A program made the position numbers and the translations under genes. 64,000 bases of DNA from Cucumis sativus (taxonomy: Eukaryota; Streptophyta; Magnoliopsida; Cucurbitales; Cucurbitaceae). How positions within the stretch are numbered: position 1 is the stretch's first letter; every line of letters begins with the position of its first letter. This document shows, one piece after another, positions 61,034 to 64,000 of the stretch. A model generated the notes under the pieces. The model saw nothing but the letters and a program-made list of their open reading frames with translations, searched no databases and was not told where the DNA came from. The stretch lies in the NCBI RefSeq assembly GCF_000004075.3, contig NC_026656.2, positions 4,030,001 to 4,094,000 of the forward strand, given 5' to 3'.

Positions 61034-62756
61034 ATGGACGAGGTAAGCCTTGTTCTGCTCTCTTTCCCTGTTTATTTGCTAGAAAAATCAATGCTATTGT
61101 ATCGATTTTTCATTTCTTCTTTTGATGTTCTGAATTTTTCCATTCATTAACGGCCTCGATTTGGATGCCAATCATTTTCTGTATAGAAGTATGATGCTTT
61201 AGTCAAATCAGCTTCATTGGTCGAAATCTCCGACGTAATCGTATGTTTGAGATTTCATTAGAGTTTTGAAGATGGATTACCTAATGGTAGGATTGAGATT
61301 TCGTTTGATTTCATTAGGATTTAAATTCTTTGAAAGCTTGGTGGGTATCTTGCTCGGAGTCTTCAAGCTTTTATTTGTTACCTTTTCTTTCATTTTGGAC
61401 GGGATAGGACGCTGGAAGCTGCAAAACTGTTAGGAAGAAAATGACTTATTTTATTTTATTTAAACGAGAAGTTGTGGTTATGAAAGAAAATGGAGAAGAA
61501 GAATGACTTTTATGTTGATGTCGCTGATAAAACTTGTGATTTAAAGTTTAGGAAGGAATTCTTGTTTGCAATTGAAAATCTGCAAACTCTCCTTTTAGAT
61601 TGGCCCGTCGCTACCAAATTTGATACTCGCATCATGAATACTGCTCTTATGAGCAAAGAACTGAACGCACTAAATCTCACTACAGTGTCTTCTTAGAAGA
61701 ACATCCCAAACATATATTGGATTAGGCAACGAGGATTCTGAATTGAAAGGCAAATTAACTATTATGTTTGTAGAATAAGGGTTTAAAAAGAGAAAATGCA
61801 GCACCATGTATCCTGTCAAATATAAATTATTTGGCAGTTGTCAAATAAACTTCACACAAGGGGAGAATGAATTGATCATTTGAGAAATATAATTGTAGAA
61901 GACAAGACATGTTCACATGGGAAGGATGGATCTTTTATCAAATTCACATCCGAGAAGGATGGTAAATAGAAATCCCAAGAAGCAATAATAGAAGGAAGAT
62001 AAGAACATCAAACTGCATCAATTTAGAATGATTTTGCACATGAAATTAATGTTTATGTTAAAAAAAATCTGTTTTGCATGTATATATCATGTTTACCCAT
62101 GCTTCATACATGACAATGTGTTCATCTAGATAATGTTTTCTTATTGTTGTCAATAACTGAATGTTGTAACCTAGGTGAGTCAGTTCGTGTTCTGTTGTTT
62201 GCCATGAGTTGAGGTATGGTATAGAAGGCACAAGGTACTTGGTTGTTGGTACCAATGTTGAAATGTGCCGGTTGTTATTTTGGAAGAATGTTATTGGGAA
62301 AACGTAACTACCCATATCAGATAGAATAAAAATTTAAGGATGTGTATTAAATGAGTATCTATAGATGAGTGGTGATCGTTCATCAAGATGATACCCTTCA
62401 GTCTTCAGTCTTCAATGTCTTTTTCCATCATTATTTTTATTTGTTCCTTTTCTTCTTGTTTGTCACCTCAGATTGAGCTGAAAACAGCACCTGCTGACTT
62501 CCGATTCCCTACTACAAATCAAACTAGGCACTGTTTCACTCGTTACATCGAGTTCCACAGGTGCATTTTCTCATATAACTTAGAATGAGAGTTAAAGTGG
62601 AAAAACGGAAATGGTCTGCAGCCTTCTCTGTTTCGTAGTTTACTTTCCCCTTATATATGCGAAACCTTCCACAGGTGCCTGACAGTAAAGGGTGAGGAGT
62701 CTGGTGAATGTGAAAGATTTGCAAAGTACTATCGTGCTCTTTGCCCTGGTGAATGG
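61034..62756 (+). CDS. COX6B: Cytochrome c oxidase subunit 6b (partial, 3' end outside)
   Basis: Three exons join in frame: 61034-61042 (only ATG GAC GAG), 62472-62560 and 62675-62756. They give 60 residues from [20 protein letters not shown] to ALCPGEW, followed by a GTGAGT donor in phase 0. The twin-cysteine helices are intact: C24-X9-C34 ([11 protein letters not shown]) and C45-X10-C56 ([12 protein letters not shown]), the CHCH signature of Cox6b proteins imported by the MIA40 route and placed on the intermembrane-space side of complex IV. The remaining plant C-terminus (usually about 15-20 residues starting VEKWNEQR) is not found between 62,757 and 64,000, so the last exon probably lies beyond the window. 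It is the short Cox6b form without the long acidic N-terminal extension of the Cox6b-1 type. Confidence 0.94.
61100..61410 (+). repeat. COX6B intron 1 segment shared with the FLX-like leader intron
   Basis: Partner of 54,480-54,900. Blocks cctcgatttggatgccaatc, tcaaatcagcttcattggtc, gagatttcattagagttttg and tcaagcttttatttgttacc occur in the same order. Both copies sit in the first intron of a gene, just after the leader exon. Confidence 0.75.
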
Positions 62757-64000
62757 GTGAGTTCTTTGTTGCATTTGGTGTTGTTAAAAGCATATTAAAA
62801 TTTTCTTATCCTATTTTTACTGCTCATGTTGATGCAGTTCTGGATCTTAGGTGCATAGCCACAATAACTCTTTGCCTTTTTCCGATATTAGTATTACTCA
62901 AGTTTTTTGTGCATACACTCTAGATTGAATTCTAAGTTCCAATTGTAACATGTTCTCTATGAACCTAGGAAATCTTCTTTTGATATCTTGGTGTCCAGCA
63001 TTACAAGCTATTTGTGCCTTGAAAGCTTTTACAAGTATATGATATAGTTCCAATTATGGTTTATCTTGACCTTCAAATCTTTTGTATTCTTTTGATAAAG
63101 CGATATTAGCTAATTACAGACTCGGGTTTGATATACTTCCTCACATGTTGGGCATAAGATTTATTCTGGTTAATCAGTCTTGAGTTATTAACTTTTAGTC
63201 TTCAAACTGAGAGAACTTAATGTAGGGATAAAAAATTGTCATAAGCTAATATTGTCTCAGAATTAATGAAATCATTATATATATTGTGCAGTTATAAAAC
63301 TTGTGGAATTTATAGTTGATAGTCCTGTTTGCATTATATTGTATAGAAAGGTTAAACGAATAAAACAACTCACATAATATTATTTAAACCTTTATAGACA
63401 GGAGCACTCATAAGCTCCCTTGTAAAAAAGAAAAAAAAAAGGGTGTGGAGCTCTCTAGGTGACATTTCCTCTTCAAACACTCACGTGTAGTTGTGATCAA
63501 TATGGGGACATTTTTACATAACGTTGTCAAATCTATAGCAAGAAATTCAGTTTGGATTCCAAGTTTTACTTTGAAGGAAGTTATGTCTTGCGGATGATTT
63601 TTTTTGCTGGGCGAGTTGAAGACCTGCAAATGTTTGGAAGACCATATGGTTAAGGGTTTGATGAACCATAAAGTTTAAGCGATGCGGATATGTCTTGGTT
63701 ACAGATGATGAGAAATACCCAAGAAAAATATATTGAATTGTTATGGTTGGCAAAAAGTGGAAAAAGATTGTGCTTATTGTTCTGGTGAACGAATTAGAAT
63801 TTGGGTGAGAATCAATTTGGATGAACTCTAATTTCTTGGAAAGTGTGACCGTTATATGGAAATTGGCGTATGATAGAAAATTTATTAGGGTAGAAGTTAG
63901 AAATACTTTTGGGTATTAAGGTAAATTAGTCCTCTTCTTAGCAACGGAGTGGGAGGTCATGGATATGGAAATATTTTTGGGTATTAAGGGTATATTAGTC
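62757..64000 (+). other. COX6B intron 3 (no further exon found)
   Basis: No segment encoding the COX6B C-terminus is visible to the end of the window. A short direct repeat (ttttgggtattaaggtaaat at about 63,908 and ttttgggtattaagggtata at about 63,974, each followed by tagtc) closes the window. No other gene is recognised. Confidence 0.6.

Noticed and set aside
63547..63753. Minus-strand frame with a Copia-like QYIFLGY string
   Set aside because: Only a handful of residues look like a Copia integrase motif and the rest does not follow. Chance is the simpler explanation.

Overview
This is AT-rich plant nuclear DNA. It holds long non-coding stretches and seven protein genes, six of which are split by GT-AG introns. 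The proteins are clearly those of a flowering plant and read as a dicot. A cucurbit-like rosid is possible, but that is an impression from base composition and repeat content, not something shown. There are no bacterial operons, CRISPR arrays or plasmid features.

Layout, left to right. 1-9.98 kb: AT-rich, no gene seen, with decayed repeats. 10,028-17,513 (+): an 11-exon ATG18b-type autophagy PROPPIN; its introns hold a U2 snRNA-like fragment, a LINE 3' tail and a tRNA-like SINE remnant. 19,335-22,691 (-): a TMEM208 homologue, an ER membrane-insertion factor, in 5 exons and convergent with ATG18b. 24,511-27,620 (-): a TPR1/TTC1-type tetratricopeptide protein in 5 exons. 29,193-34,264 (+): an HDDC2-type HD-domain 5'-deoxynucleotidase in 8 exons; intron 1 carries a Copia RNase H fragment inside an inverted-repeat structure. 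34.3-45.2 kb: intergenic, very AT-rich. 45,210-46,505 (-): intronless UDP-glucuronate 4-epimerase GAE1. 46.5-53.6 kb: intergenic. 56,266-59,599 (+): an FLX-like coiled-coil protein with a likely non-coding first exon near 53.7 kb and LINE debris in intron 2. 61,034 to beyond 62,756 (+): cytochrome c oxidase subunit 6b, whose last exon was not found and probably lies past the window.

The order ATG18b - TMEM208 - TPR1 - GAE1 matches, from memory, Arabidopsis AT4G30510 - AT4G30500 - AT4G30480 - AT4G30440. This looks like a conserved ancestral block with the HDDC2-like gene inside it. The genes are not one pathway: autophagy (PI3P effector), ER insertion, chaperone-type TPR adaptor, nucleotide clean-up, pectin precursor synthesis, coiled-coil regulator and respiration.

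The most interesting non-genic signals are: a Copia fragment enclosed by inverted ends (30,207-30,828); shared sequence between the first introns of the FLX-like and COX6B genes; a truncated U2 snRNA-like sequence; a perfect 20-bp-arm hairpin just after the ATG18b stop; a C-poor G-rich minisatellite at 23.35-23.53 kb; and a promoter-like block pointing into the 3' end of GAE1. I saw no convincing new biological system.
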